A stretch of 46,818 nt of DNA from contig CALODS010000078.1 in assembly GCA_942492225.1 (NCBI GenBank), forward strand, positions 1 through 46,818. Direction: 5' to 3'. Below are positions 1-7,859 of the stretch, piece after piece. A program made the position numbers and the translations under genes. The DNA comes from JAFGTX01 sp942492225. Its GTDB lineage: Bacteria > Bacillota > Clostridia > Peptostreptococcales > Acidaminobacteraceae. The notes under the pieces are model-generated. The model worked only from the letters and a program-made list of their open reading frames with translations, had not been told where the DNA came from and searched no databases. Position 1 is the first letter of the stretch, and each line of letters starts with the position of its first letter.

Positions 1-41
1 GGATGAGAACAGATTATTTACTGAGCTTAAGGAGGTGTAGT

Positions 42-1472
42 ATGTCAACCTTAAAATGGTTAATGGATTTAATTACACATATTATAGGCACATTTTTAGA
101 AATTTTTGTAGACGGATTATTACCAGGTCTTTTCGAATGGTATTTTATCACCCCTTTTGCCATTGATTTTCCACTTGTTCATAATTTGTGGCTATACGTA
201 AGGTTACTTACAGCGCCATTTTTACTTGTAGGGCTCTTTGTGAGCTATTACAAATTTGTTAGAGGGGATATCGGTAAAAATATTGTGGTAACATTTCTCG
301 TTGCGCTGATTTTTTCAGGTAGTTCTTTGTACATTTCAGACTATTTTATTTTTATAGGCAATGGCGTTACAGATGCAATTATAAACCCCGTTCTGGTAGA
401 AGCCTATAAAAGTGAAAAAAGTAGTCTTGAAATTGTTCAAGAAGGCCTAAAAGACGAGGAGATTAATTTTAATGCATTTTCTCCCATATCTGTACTTAAG
501 TATTCCTTTGGCGTGTCATTAAAAGATGAAAATGACTTAGAAGATAATGAGGATGATGGAAACAAGAATGAATCGGACAAAACTTACGAAGATAATCTTA
601 ATAAGGTGAAAGCATCAAAAAACTATCCATTAGTAGGAAATTATAAACCGATTGTCTCAAAGGTATCAGAAGAAGAACTAGATGAAAATCTTTATGAAAT
701 ATTTCTCCTTGAAAATGGCGGTGGCGGTCCTATTGTTTGTTTCATTGCCATGATTGAGATTGCCATTATGTGTATGATGGCCATTTTAAGATTAATGGTT
801 TTGATGCTAACAATTGGAATGATTTCATTATTTATTACGAAAGATACCTTTACTGGTGGTAATCAGGAATTAACATCTATACTAATACTTCTTATTAAAA
901 CAATCGCGATTTCTTTTGTTTTCAACTTAGGATGGATGGCATCAAGTATTTTAACGAGAAACGAAGAACTTGTACTCATTCATCCGCAGTACTGGGCAAT
1001 CATTGTTTATGGCATTGTTATTATATTTACCTACTACTTTTGGGTACAGCAAGTTATAAACAATATCATCAAACCCTCTATTGATAGAATACAAAATGCA
1101 CAGACACAGGTAAGAGACGGCTATTCGTCGGCAAGAGATAAGTCAAAAGCAACATATAGCAAATGGACACCGCAAGGTGTTAAAAATTTCGCTAATAAGG
1201 TGAAAGGTAGATTTGGTGGTGGATTTGATGAATCAAGTGCAGTAGCTGTTAGTGAAAAAGGGCCGGTAATTCAGAATACATCAACCTTGACCAACCGCCA
1301 AGATTATCTAAATGGCCTCTCGGCGCATGAACGTTATCAAAGTGATACTAATTTTTTCAGAAATCCCGCTTATGATGGCAAGTATAAATCAAGTAGTGGT
1401 AATTTTAGTGATGTGAATCAGGATAGAAACTATAATGAAGAACTCAGTTGTGTAGTTAAAAATAGTCGATAA
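42..1472 (+). CDS. VirB6/TrbL-like conjugation membrane protein
   Basis: Polytopic membrane protein of about 476 residues, a likely inner-membrane channel component of the type IV secretion apparatus used in conjugation. I see about six hydrophobic segments: three in the first 130 residues and three between roughly residues 225 and 350. A very acidic, Asn/Lys-rich hydrophilic loop lies between them near residues 160-215, and a polar tail of about 110 residues follows. The ATG at 42 was chosen because AAGGAGGTG sits just upstream (29-37); the in-frame ATG at 3 has no visible site. The next genes are PrgI-like and VirB4-like, the usual neighbours of VirB6-type proteins in Gram-positive ICEs, and this context is the main support. 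No enzymatic motif is visible. The family call is by topology and position, not by a diagnostic motif. Confidence 0.75.
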   Translation: MSTLKWLMDLITHIIGTFLEIFVDGLLPGLFEWYFITPFAIDFPLVHNLWLYVRLLTAPFLLVGLFVSYYKFVRGDIGKNIVVTFLVALIFSGSSLYISDYFIFIGNGVTDAIINPVLVEAYKSEKSSLEIVQEGLKDEEINFNAFSPISVLKYSFGVSLKDENDLEDNEDDGNKNESDKTYEDNLNKVKASKNYPLVGNYKPIVSKVSEEELDENLYEIFLLENGGGGPIVCFIAMIEIAIMCMMAILRLMVLMLTIGMISLFITKDTFTGGNQELTSILILLIKTIAISFVFNLGWMASSILTRNEELVLIHPQYWAIIVYGIVIIFTYYFWVQQVINNIIKPSIDRIQNAQTQVRDGYSSARDKSKATYSKWTPQGVKNFANKVKGRFGGGFDESSAVAVSEKGPVIQNTSTLTNRQDYLNGLSAHERYQSDTNFFRNPAYDGKYKSSSGNFSDVNQDRNYNEELSCVVKNSR

Positions 1473-1484
1473 GAGGTGATGAAA

Positions 1485-2231
1485 ATGGCTAGATTAAGAA
1501 GTATCCCTTCAGATATCAATAAAGATACAACCATTGCTGGACTAGAATTTTGGCAAGGGGGTGTCATGCTTTGTGTAATTTTGATTATGACAGTAAGTAA
1601 TGTTTTAAGTGGTTTTACACTATTAAAAATTGTTAAATCGGCAATTGTTATTGGTGGACTCTATGTAATGTTTCTAATAGACGGATTTACTAAAATAGAT
1701 CAGCTCATATACTATATGAAATCAACCAAGAAAGAAACAGGGGCATCTATGTCAAATTATGAAGAAATAACCACCGTTTTACTCAACAAAAAAGTTAAAA
1801 GTGTAATTACAGAAATTATACCAGAAACAAATTTTGGTGCGCTTGATCCAGACTATCAAGAACAGATAGCAAGTGATTTTGCAGCAATGACATATGAAAT
1901 GACATCAAGAGATGCAACTGTAAGATATGTCTCATATTCATCCTCTGATCCATTACAACCATTCAATAAACGCTTAGAAAAATTAAGTACTTTAGACGTA
2001 AATGAGCATGTTCGTTACAACTATGAGAGAAGGATATCACTACATGGTCTGATTGCAGATAAAGCCGTTAAGAGTAATTATTTTATGCGAGTAGATTTAC
2101 CAACAAAATCAGAAACTGAATGGGAGGATGTACTTCCCTTTGGCGAAGTTATTGGACCAGAAGTTATAAAAGAAGTCCAGGTACAACAACTACTACCAAT
2201 TCCAAAAGTTCAAAGAGGTGAGAGCATATGA
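1485..2231 (+). CDS. PrgI-like conjugation protein
   Basis: Protein of about 248 residues. The N-terminus is short and basic (MARLRSIPSDINKD), followed by two membrane segments near residues 25-75 and a long soluble C-terminal part. This is the architecture of the PrgI family of Gram-positive conjugation systems, which almost always sits between a VirB6-like gene and a VirB4-like ATPase, as here. The ATG at 1485 is preferred over the in-frame GTG at 1476 and ATG at 1479 because AAGAGGTG (1471-1478) leaves a normal spacing only for 1485. The stop overlaps the next start (ATGA at 2228-2231), so translation is probably coupled to the VirB4-like gene. Confidence 0.78.
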   Translation: MARLRSIPSDINKDTTIAGLEFWQGGVMLCVILIMTVSNVLSGFTLLKIVKSAIVIGGLYVMFLIDGFTKIDQLIYYMKSTKKETGASMSNYEEITTVLLNKKVKSVITEIIPETNFGALDPDYQEQIASDFAAMTYEMTSRDATVRYVSYSSSDPLQPFNKRLEKLSTLDVNEHVRYNYERRISLHGLIADKAVKSNYFMRVDLPTKSETEWEDVLPFGEVIGPEVIKEVQVQQLLPIPKVQRGESI

Positions 2232-4132
2232 TAAAAGAAAAAAAGATTACAGCAGCAGATGTGAAATTGAATTTTGGGAAAAATGACGTTGCAGTTAATC
2301 ACAATGTATCAAAAACATATTTAATCTACGATTATCCTGGTGAACTTGCACCAGGATTTTTATATGGCCTTCAGCATGGTGCATTCGTTGGAAATGGAAA
2401 ATCAGGGCGTACTGATATAAGCGTATCTACAATTATAAGACCAAAGGAGCTGTTTTTTGATTCAAAACGAAAAATGCAAATGGATAGACTTCAAAGAGAA
2501 ATTTCTGATGCACAAACAGAAAAGGCTTCTTCTTATGCGGATCCAACGAAAATTGCTGCTTTAGAAACGTTAATGGAATTACGTTCTGGGAGAGCTAACT
2601 TTGTTGAGGTTTATTTTCTTGTGACCATCAGTTCAGAAAGCAAAAAAGCACAAAAGATTGCTTGTAAAGCTTTTGAACGTTCACTAAAACAGTTTGGAAG
2701 TGCAACCTCATTTAAACTTAAAGAGCTTAAACATCAACAAAAGTTAGGCTTAGAAGCAACGACGATTACAGGATCAAGTGAGCGATTACTTGAAAAATAT
2801 AAGGGTCGTGTCATGGGAGTAGATAGTCTTGCCGCATTTTATCCATTTGTATCAGGAAACTTTTCAGACGAGGAAGGTATATATATAGGTCATAGAGTAG
2901 ACAGTGCACTTTCAGTAAACATAGGATTCAAGAAATCTGCTGATGCACAAAATATGCTTGTAACGGGTGCCACTGGTGAAGGGAAGTCAGCTTTTATTAA
3001 AGGCCTTATTTTAGGACTCCTTATTGCTGGATACAAAATATACATTTATGACTTAGATGGTGAGTTCTATGAAATTTGTAAAGCATATGGTGGATTATGG
3101 CTTGATCTTACAGGTGAGGATGCACCCTTTGTTGATCCAACAATAATTCCGAGTGAATTGATAAATGCTGTTAAGGATATTTCAAAACTGACAGAGGATG
3201 ATATAGAAAAGATATGTGATGTGGATGCCAAAAGATATGATGATGCAGCGAGTGAAACACTTGCCCAGTTATCTATGATCTGTGATAAAGAACTATGGTT
3301 GAGAAACAAATCTGTTGAAAATGCAGCACAACTTTCGCTTATACAAATGTGGGAAGATGAAAAGGTTTATAAAGATGTGCCAGCGTCTTGGAATAATGGA
3401 AAACCTTCCTTTAAAAAACTTTATCAGAAGATATCCCAAAATGCCGAGGATGAAAACTTCAGATTTTGTGAAGGTGCTAAACTTCTTGCAAATGAACTTT
3501 GGTCCTATTTTGATGGATTAGACAGTGGTACTTTTAAGAATCCTATTGATTCAAGTATATTTAAAGATTATAAATTGACGGTTATTCGGACCATGTCTGC
3601 TGGGGAGAACCCATCACCAAAAGATAAGCGTAACGCCACACTCAAATTCAACATGGCGTCTAGTATGGTGTGGAATCAGATTAAACGTGATCGTTTGCTA
3701 AAAGAAATTGTCTCTTGTGAAATTTTTGATGAGTTCCAACGTGCAGGGAGTGACGAATCTGTATATAGAGCAGTCTATAGAGGTATAACAACATCAAGAA
3801 AATTCAATTCAATGGTCGTCTTAGGATTTAATGATCCATCTATTTTATTCGCAGAGCGCCAGGATGCACAGGGAAATAAAACATCTAATAAAGGTTTATG
3901 GGATAATGCAAGACATTTGGTAGCATTTAGGCTTGAGCCAAATACTATTGATAGAATTGCTAGTGATGGTGGAATGCCACAAGAAGTTGTGAATGCATGG
4001 CGCAACTTACCAAAATATAGTTTTATCTTCAGAACCACCTTGGGTAATAATAAACGGGCATATGACGTTTTAAAGATGCAGCTACCTGAAGAAGAACTTA
4101 AATTATCAAAGACAAGAGAGTTTGTGGCTTAG
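2228..4132 (+). CDS. VirB4-like conjugation ATPase
   Basis: Cytoplasmic ATPase of 634 residues that powers assembly or substrate transfer in the mating apparatus. Walker A is GATGEGKS near residue 247; Walker B is EIFDEFQRAG near residue 498, with the acidic pair expected for VirB4/TraE-type enzymes. The N-terminal 240 residues would be the membrane-proximal VirB4 N-domain. The start is fixed by the ATGA overlap with the PrgI-like gene and by AGAGGTG just upstream. The length is slightly short for VirB4 (often 650-800) but both nucleotide motifs and the C-terminus appear intact. It is the last gene of the first transfer transcript: a 218-bp non-coding gap with repeats follows. Confidence 0.92.
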   Translation: MIKEKKITAADVKLNFGKNDVAVNHNVSKTYLIYDYPGELAPGFLYGLQHGAFVGNGKSGRTDISVSTIIRPKELFFDSKRKMQMDRLQREISDAQTEKASSYADPTKIAALETLMELRSGRANFVEVYFLVTISSESKKAQKIACKAFERSLKQFGSATSFKLKELKHQQKLGLEATTITGSSERLLEKYKGRVMGVDSLAAFYPFVSGNFSDEEGIYIGHRVDSALSVNIGFKKSADAQNMLVTGATGEGKSAFIKGLILGLLIAGYKIYIYDLDGEFYEICKAYGGLWLDLTGEDAPFVDPTIIPSELINAVKDISKLTEDDIEKICDVDAKRYDDAASETLAQLSMICDKELWLRNKSVENAAQLSLIQMWEDEKVYKDVPASWNNGKPSFKKLYQKISQNAEDENFRFCEGAKLLANELWSYFDGLDSGTFKNPIDSSIFKDYKLTVIRTMSAGENPSPKDKRNATLKFNMASSMVWNQIKRDRLLKEIVSCEIFDEFQRAGSDESVYRAVYRGITTSRKFNSMVVLGFNDPSILFAERQDAQGNKTSNKGLWDNARHLVAFRLEPNTIDRIASDGGMPQEVVNAWRNLPKYSFIFRTTLGNNKRAYDVLKMQLPEEELKLSKTREFVA

Positions 4133-4160
4133 CACAGGCTTTATTTTTTTGTTTGTAGAA

Positions 4161-4188
4161 AGACCTTTAAAATACATTTTAAAGGTCT
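4161..4188. repeat. perfect palindrome with 13-bp arms
   Basis: Arms AGACCTTTAAAAT and ATTTTAAAGGTCT (4161-4173 and 4176-4188) flank a 2-bp centre. It lies just after the VirB4-like stop and has no T-run directly after it, so it looks more like a DNA-binding site than a terminator. Its outer GGTCT half recurs in the phased repeats downstream. Confidence 0.7.
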
Positions 4189-4218
4189 AACTCATTGTTA
4201 GGAATAAGACCTTTTAAA

Positions 4219-4256
4219 GGTATTATTTAGGTCTAATTAAGGTATTAAAAAGGTCT
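4219..4256. promoter_or_regulatory. 11-bp phased GGTMT direct repeats
   Basis: GGTAT (4219), GGTCT (4230), GGTAT (4241) and GGTCT (4252) recur at exactly 11-bp intervals, with AT-rich spacers. Short words on one face of the helix at this spacing are typical of cooperative binding of a small regulator. They sit in the gap upstream of the small DNA-binding-protein-like gene at 4351, which could be the ligand or the target. Role inferred. Confidence 0.55.
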
Positions 4257-4279
4257 GTTTTATTAAAAAAATATGCCAT

Positions 4280-4320
4280 TAGGCATTTAAAAGGTATTTA
4301 TAATGCCTTTTAAATGCCTA
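4280..4320. repeat. inverted repeat with 15-bp arms
   Basis: TAGGCATTTAAAAGG (4280-4294) and CCTTTTAAATGCCTA (4306-4320) are perfect reverse complements around an 11-nt loop. Compared with the palindrome at 4161 the core TTTAAA is kept while the flanks change from GACC/GGTC to GGCA/TGCC. It ends about 30 bp before the start codon at 4351, so it could act as an operator or as an mRNA hairpin in the leader. Confidence 0.65.
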
Positions 4321-4350
4321 CTAAAATATAAAAAAAGGAGTGGTGAAAAA

Positions 4351-4602
4351 ATGGAAAAACGTGTAAAGATTCAATCGAATTTTGAAGATGTTATTGATCG
4401 AAAAAAAACAATTTTAGAAGAAAAACCATCGACAAAAGTAGATATAAAATTATCTTCAGGTCGACCGAAGGTGATGCAAGAAGAATTAAGGACATCCTAT
4501 ATTAAAATTTATTGCACTGATGATGAAAAAAGAAAGATTATTGCTAAACACGGTGGATCAACAATGATTAGAAACATGTTATTGGAGGAGTCTAATGAAT
4601 GA
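4351..4602 (+). CDS. small ribbon-helix-helix-like protein
   Basis: Basic-acidic protein of 83 residues. The C-terminal half, with SYIKIYCTDDEKRKIIAKHG followed by GSTMIRNML, has the strand-turn-helix-helix pattern of ribbon-helix-helix DNA-binding proteins and of relaxosome accessory proteins. The N-terminal half is charged and probably flexible. The ATG at 4351 is preferred because AAGGAG lies about 10 nt upstream; an earlier in-frame ATG at 4303 lies inside the inverted repeat and has no ribosome site. It overlaps the next gene by 8 bp. Likely job: bind the repeat-rich region just upstream, as an autoregulator or relaxosome helper. This is inference; no family was confirmed. Confidence 0.6.
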   Translation: MEKRVKIQSNFEDVIDRKKTILEEKPSTKVDIKLSSGRPKVMQEELRTSYIKIYCTDDEKRKIIAKHGGSTMIRNMLLEESNE

Positions 4603-4894
4603 TAAAATGATTATCTTTTGGATAGTAGTCATTATTGGCTCTTCCATGTTAGTGGGTAAACTGTTTGAACTGATACCAAAATTCATAAAGTTCATTATAG
4701 AAAAAGGTGTTCCATTACTACTGATTATCAGTATTGTAAGAAATGTGTTCTTTGTTAAGGAAATACTGCCAAAACTTAAGGGCTTAGCACAAGATGCAAA
4801 TATTCAAGGTATTGTACATAGACTTGTTTTCTATATATACACTGCTATAACAATGCTAGGTCATTATATAACTCAACTCATAAGATCAATATAA
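4595..4894 (+). CDS. small membrane protein in transfer operon
   Basis: Protein of 99 residues with a hydrophobic N-terminus (residues 5-22), a second hydrophobic stretch near 36-50 and a third near 78-97. I do not recognise the family. GGAGG lies just before the ATG, and the gene overlaps the preceding one (start 4595, preceding stop 4600-4602), so the two are translationally coupled. The FtsK-like translocase follows after 12-48 bp. Small membrane proteins are common accessory parts of Gram-positive transfer operons; a structural or anchoring role beside the translocase is plausible but not shown. Confidence 0.6.
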   Translation: MNDKMIIFWIVVIIGSSMLVGKLFELIPKFIKFIIEKGVPLLLIISIVRNVFFVKEILPKLKGLAQDANIQGIVHRLVFYIYTAITMLGHYITQLIRSI

Positions 4895-4906
4895 GGAGGA
4901 CAAAAT

Positions 4907-6961
4907 ATTAAGACAATAGACTTTATTCACGCTTATGCTGACGTGAAAAAACAAGAAATAGAGCGTATTCTTCATTCTAAAGATGAAGAATATGCTCAAA
5001 AAAGGAAAAACATAAGGTTGTTTAAAACAAGAACAATTTTAATGATCGCTTGTTTCTTCTTTTTAATTAGCGGGGTGAACTGGCTTTATGTTCGCCTACC
5101 AGATACAGCTATACAAGCGCTGGTAAACCTGCACACTGATGAAAGAACGGCGAAGATTGCTCAATTGGTATCGGCATCTAAAGTAACCTTAGTCATTGCT
5201 GGATTATTGTTTTTTTCAAAACCTGTGAGTGCACTCTTAATTGGTTTAAAAAACTTATTATCAATAATAGTTGCCCTTATTCAGATGTTTGGCAGAAGAA
5301 TAAAAAAATTAGAAAAATTTAAAAAGGAAGAAGAAAGCTGCAAAATAGAGTATGGCTCTGCAAGCGGTGAAAATCAAATAACAAGTAAGGAAAGAGCGTA
5401 TATGGCACAGCTAATGAAAGAGCAACTAGAGTTTGGTCTTAGTAAATACGGGCTCTTGTTTTCAGTAGAAGCGCCTAAAAAAGGTATAGAAATTAGTGAA
5501 GTTGTTAAAGGACCGACAATTACACGTTACTGGGTTAATCCAAATGATGTACTTGTTAAAGAAATAAATAGTAAACTCGATGATATTGCCCTTGCCATGG
5601 GTGTTCAAAGCGTGAGTATGACACAAGAAAGAGGAAAATTATACTTAGAAGTGCCCAATCTACCAGAAGCAAGGGAAAAAGTATATTTCAAGCATATATA
5701 TGATGAGTTTTGTAAGAAAAAGAGACATCCACTTGAAATTCCAATAGGTGTAACAGCTTCAGGCGAAGTGCTGACTGTAGCCATTAACAAGTGTCCACAT
5801 ATGCTTATTGCTGGTGCCACAGGTTCTGGGAAGTCTGTTTGCCTTAACGTGGTACTAAATTCTATTATTTTGAATGCAACACCAAAGGAAGTAAGGATGA
5901 TTCTCGCAGATCCAAAACGTGTAGAATTAAGTGCTTATGAAGGAATACCACATCTTAAAATGCCAATTGCGAAAACCATTGAAGAAATTATTTTAGCACT
6001 GGAATACAGTGTTAAAGAAATGGAAAGACGTTATGAACTACTTGCAGAGGCAAGAGTAAAGAATATAGAAGCATATCATGAAAAGGGATATGAATTGCCA
6101 TATCTTCTAGTAGTTGTAGATGAAGTTGCTAGTGCTATGGTACAGAATGCAAGCACCGTTGAAGAATGTGTTATGAGGCTTTCTGCAGAAGCAAGAGCTG
6201 CAGGAATTCATCTTATTTTAGCCACTCAAAGGCCTTCGGTAGACGTTATAACAGGGGTTATTAAAGCAAACTTGCCATCGGCTATTGCATTTGCAACGAA
6301 AAGTAATGCAGACAGTCGAGTTATCTTAGATCAATCTGGTGCTGAAAAATTGTTAGGTAGTGGGGATGGCTTGTTAATGCTTCCTGATAGAGCAAATCTA
6401 ACACGCTTTCAAGGTGCATTTTTAAGAGATGAAGAGATAGATATCATCATTGAAACAGCAAAAAAACAGTATGGATCAGCAAATAATTTAAATGCTTGGG
6501 AAAAGCAAACACAGTCTGAAACGAGTGAATCAGCTGAATACACTGAAGTGAGGGATGAGACAGTAGAAACCAAAGAATCAGAACGAGTAAAAACAGTTAA
6601 AGAAGAAATAGATGACAACACAAGGGAGGAGGTGATTGAAAAAACAGATGTATTTAAAGATATAGAGGAAAACGTTGATGCACAGCTACTAAGTTTTATA
6701 TGTAAGGAGAAGATAAAGGGTGAGTCAGTTTTACCATCAACATCTGAAATTGTCGATCTACTAAAGCGTAGAAAGTCAGTTATTCTAGAGAGTATAAACC
6801 ATTTAATTGATAATGGGCACATTAAGCGTGATGGTGGCGGGAAATATATCACTATTCAGATACTGTTATCAAGAGATGATGCTATAAGATATTTATTTCA
6901 TAATGATTTAGAATCTTATGAAGAGATTCAAGATGAAATTTTAAAAAATAAGGCAGAGTGA
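4907..6961 (+). CDS. FtsK/SpoIIIE-type DNA translocase (coupling protein)
   Basis: ATP-driven DNA pump, probably the coupling protein that feeds DNA to the conjugation channel. Two membrane segments lie near residues 40-60 and 80-105. Walker A is AGATGSGKS near residue 300; Walker B is LLVVVDEVAS; the ATQRPSVDVITG and GSGDGLLM motifs are classic FtsK/SpoIIIE. An acidic linker (about residues 525-585) leads to a C-terminal winged-helix (gamma-like) domain. The first conventional start in frame is GTG at 4943, which lacks a ribosome site. AAGGAGG at 4893-4899 lies 7 nt before an in-frame ATT at 4907, with no stop between, so I place the start there (684 residues; 672 from GTG). A chromosomal SpoIIIE is the alternative, but the context argues for transfer. 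Confidence 0.88.
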   Translation: MKTIDFIHAYADVKKQEIERILHSKDEEYAQKRKNIRLFKTRTILMIACFFFLISGVNWLYVRLPDTAIQALVNLHTDERTAKIAQLVSASKVTLVIAGLLFFSKPVSALLIGLKNLLSIIVALIQMFGRRIKKLEKFKKEEESCKIEYGSASGENQITSKERAYMAQLMKEQLEFGLSKYGLLFSVEAPKKGIEISEVVKGPTITRYWVNPNDVLVKEINSKLDDIALAMGVQSVSMTQERGKLYLEVPNLPEAREKVYFKHIYDEFCKKKRHPLEIPIGVTASGEVLTVAINKCPHMLIAGATGSGKSVCLNVVLNSIILNATPKEVRMILADPKRVELSAYEGIPHLKMPIAKTIEEIILALEYSVKEMERRYELLAEARVKNIEAYHEKGYELPYLLVVVDEVASAMVQNASTVEECVMRLSAEARAAGIHLILATQRPSVDVITGVIKANLPSAIAFATKSNADSRVILDQSGAEKLLGSGDGLLMLPDRANLTRFQGAFLRDEEIDIIIETAKKQYGSANNLNAWEKQTQSETSESAEYTEVRDETVETKESERVKTVKEEIDDNTREEVIEKTDVFKDIEENVDAQLLSFICKEKIKGESVLPSTSEIVDLLKRRKSVILESINHLIDNGHIKRDGGGKYITIQILLSRDDAIRYLFHNDLESYEEIQDEILKNKAE

Positions 6962-6996
6962 GAAAATGTTAAATAGATAAACAATCATTTTCTTGT

Positions 6997-7128
6997 GGTT
7001 TCCAAAGGTAATTTAACGGTTCCCGTCGCGGTTCCCAAAGAAAAACTTGTGGTTCCCAAAAGTAATTTAACGGTTCCCGCTGCGGTTCCCGCTGCGGTTC
7101 CCGTTGCGGTTCCCAACCTTGGGAACCG
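6997..7128. repeat. GGTTCCC repeat array with 12- and 21-bp units
   Basis: Eight direct copies of GGTTCCC (the first reads GGTTTCC) start at 6997, 7018, 7030, 7051, 7072, 7084, 7096 and 7108, i.e. spaced 21, 12, 21, 21, 12, 12 and 12 bp. Short units read GGTTCCCGCTGC; long units read GGTTCCC followed by AT-rich filler such as AAAAGTAATTTAAC. The last copy forms a palindrome, GGTTCCCAA-CC-TTGGGAACC (7108-7127). No ORF crosses it. It looks like an iteron-type protein-binding array, perhaps an element replication or transfer origin. Confidence 0.8.
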
Positions 7129-7183
7129 ATTGTTAAACGTTAAGAGCATTGAAAATGCTTGGTTTGAATTTTAGGAGGTGGAC

Positions 7184-7669
7184 ATCTTCGATATTAAAGA
7201 TCATATGAAGATAGGCGCGCTTACAGGCGCAATATTTATTAGTATAGATTCCTTACTTAATGGATGGGGAATCTTATTATATTTGGTTCAAATAATTGTT
7301 GCAGGAATAGCTGCTGTTATACCTGATCTTGATCATCCACATGGAAAGATAAATCAGCTGATTTTAGGTATCAACAAGAAATATTTTTTAATGCTAGTGT
7401 ATTCATTAATTGGTTTAGTGTTTGTATTTTATGGTGATGGTTTTGAAGGATACTTTATTGGTGTCTTTATTATCTTGATGGGGTACACGAGACATCGTGG
7501 ATTTACTCATAGTTTAGTAGCTCTACTTTGGTTTTATCTCCTACTACGATCAGTAGTGATTGAACCAGTTAATGAAGAGTCGCTATTAAGATCAGTAATG
7601 AGTATTCTTTCGGTTTTTGAGCAACCACAAACGCTGGAACAATATCTGATATATGGAGGTTTCATTTGA
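7184..7669 (+). CDS. YdjM-like membrane metal-dependent hydrolase, short C-terminus
   Basis: Membrane protein of about 160 residues of the YdjM/DUF457-type metal-dependent hydrolase family. Family metal-binding signatures are present: IPDLDHPHG near residue 50 and HRGFTHS near residue 105, each beside hydrophobic helices. The C-terminus lacks the last helix and the H..AD motif usual in this family, so it may be truncated. AGGAGG at 7173-7178 overlaps the only GTG start and is followed 5 nt later by ATC (7184); ATT (7193) and ATG (7205) come too far away. I infer a non-standard start at ATC, or a mutated ATG. The physiological substrate of the family is unknown. It follows the GGTTCCC array and closes the backbone segment. 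Confidence 0.65.
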   Translation: MFDIKDHMKIGALTGAIFISIDSLLNGWGILLYLVQIIVAGIAAVIPDLDHPHGKINQLILGINKKYFLMLVYSLIGLVFVFYGDGFEGYFIGVFIILMGYTRHRGFTHSLVALLWFYLLLRSVVIEPVNEESLLRSVMSILSVFEQPQTLEQYLIYGGFI

Positions 7670-7721
7670 GGACTTGTTAATTGCGGACTCTTTTGAACAA
7701 CCAATAAAATGTATAAATTGA
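7653..7721 (+). pseudogene. short gene remnant
   Basis: A 22-codon reading frame beginning MEVSFEDLLIADSF with GGAG upstream overlaps the end of the YdjM-like gene and stops at 7719-7721. It looks like the head of a backbone gene cut off where the accessory cargo starts. Alternatively the LIADSF words are the YdjM-like C-terminus put out of frame. Evidence is weak. Confidence 0.25.
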
Positions 7722-7859
7722 AAATATTAACACAACATTAAAATTTATTAATAAAGAATTAAAAAGCAATATACCCTCTATCTTGATCTCATTATTGAGT
7801 TATACTAGGTTTGTATTTAATTGCAATTAATACTTAAAAAAAACATTGGAGGAAAATTT

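Noticed and set aside
6409..6852. 147-codon minus-strand frame inside the translocase gene
   Set aside because: It is antisense to the conserved C-terminal part of the FtsK-like protein, Ser-rich and without a ribosome site.
6997..7128. CRISPR array
   Set aside because: Units are 12 or 21 bp with a 7-bp constant word; there is no 25-40 bp repeat with unique spacers and no cas genes are present.
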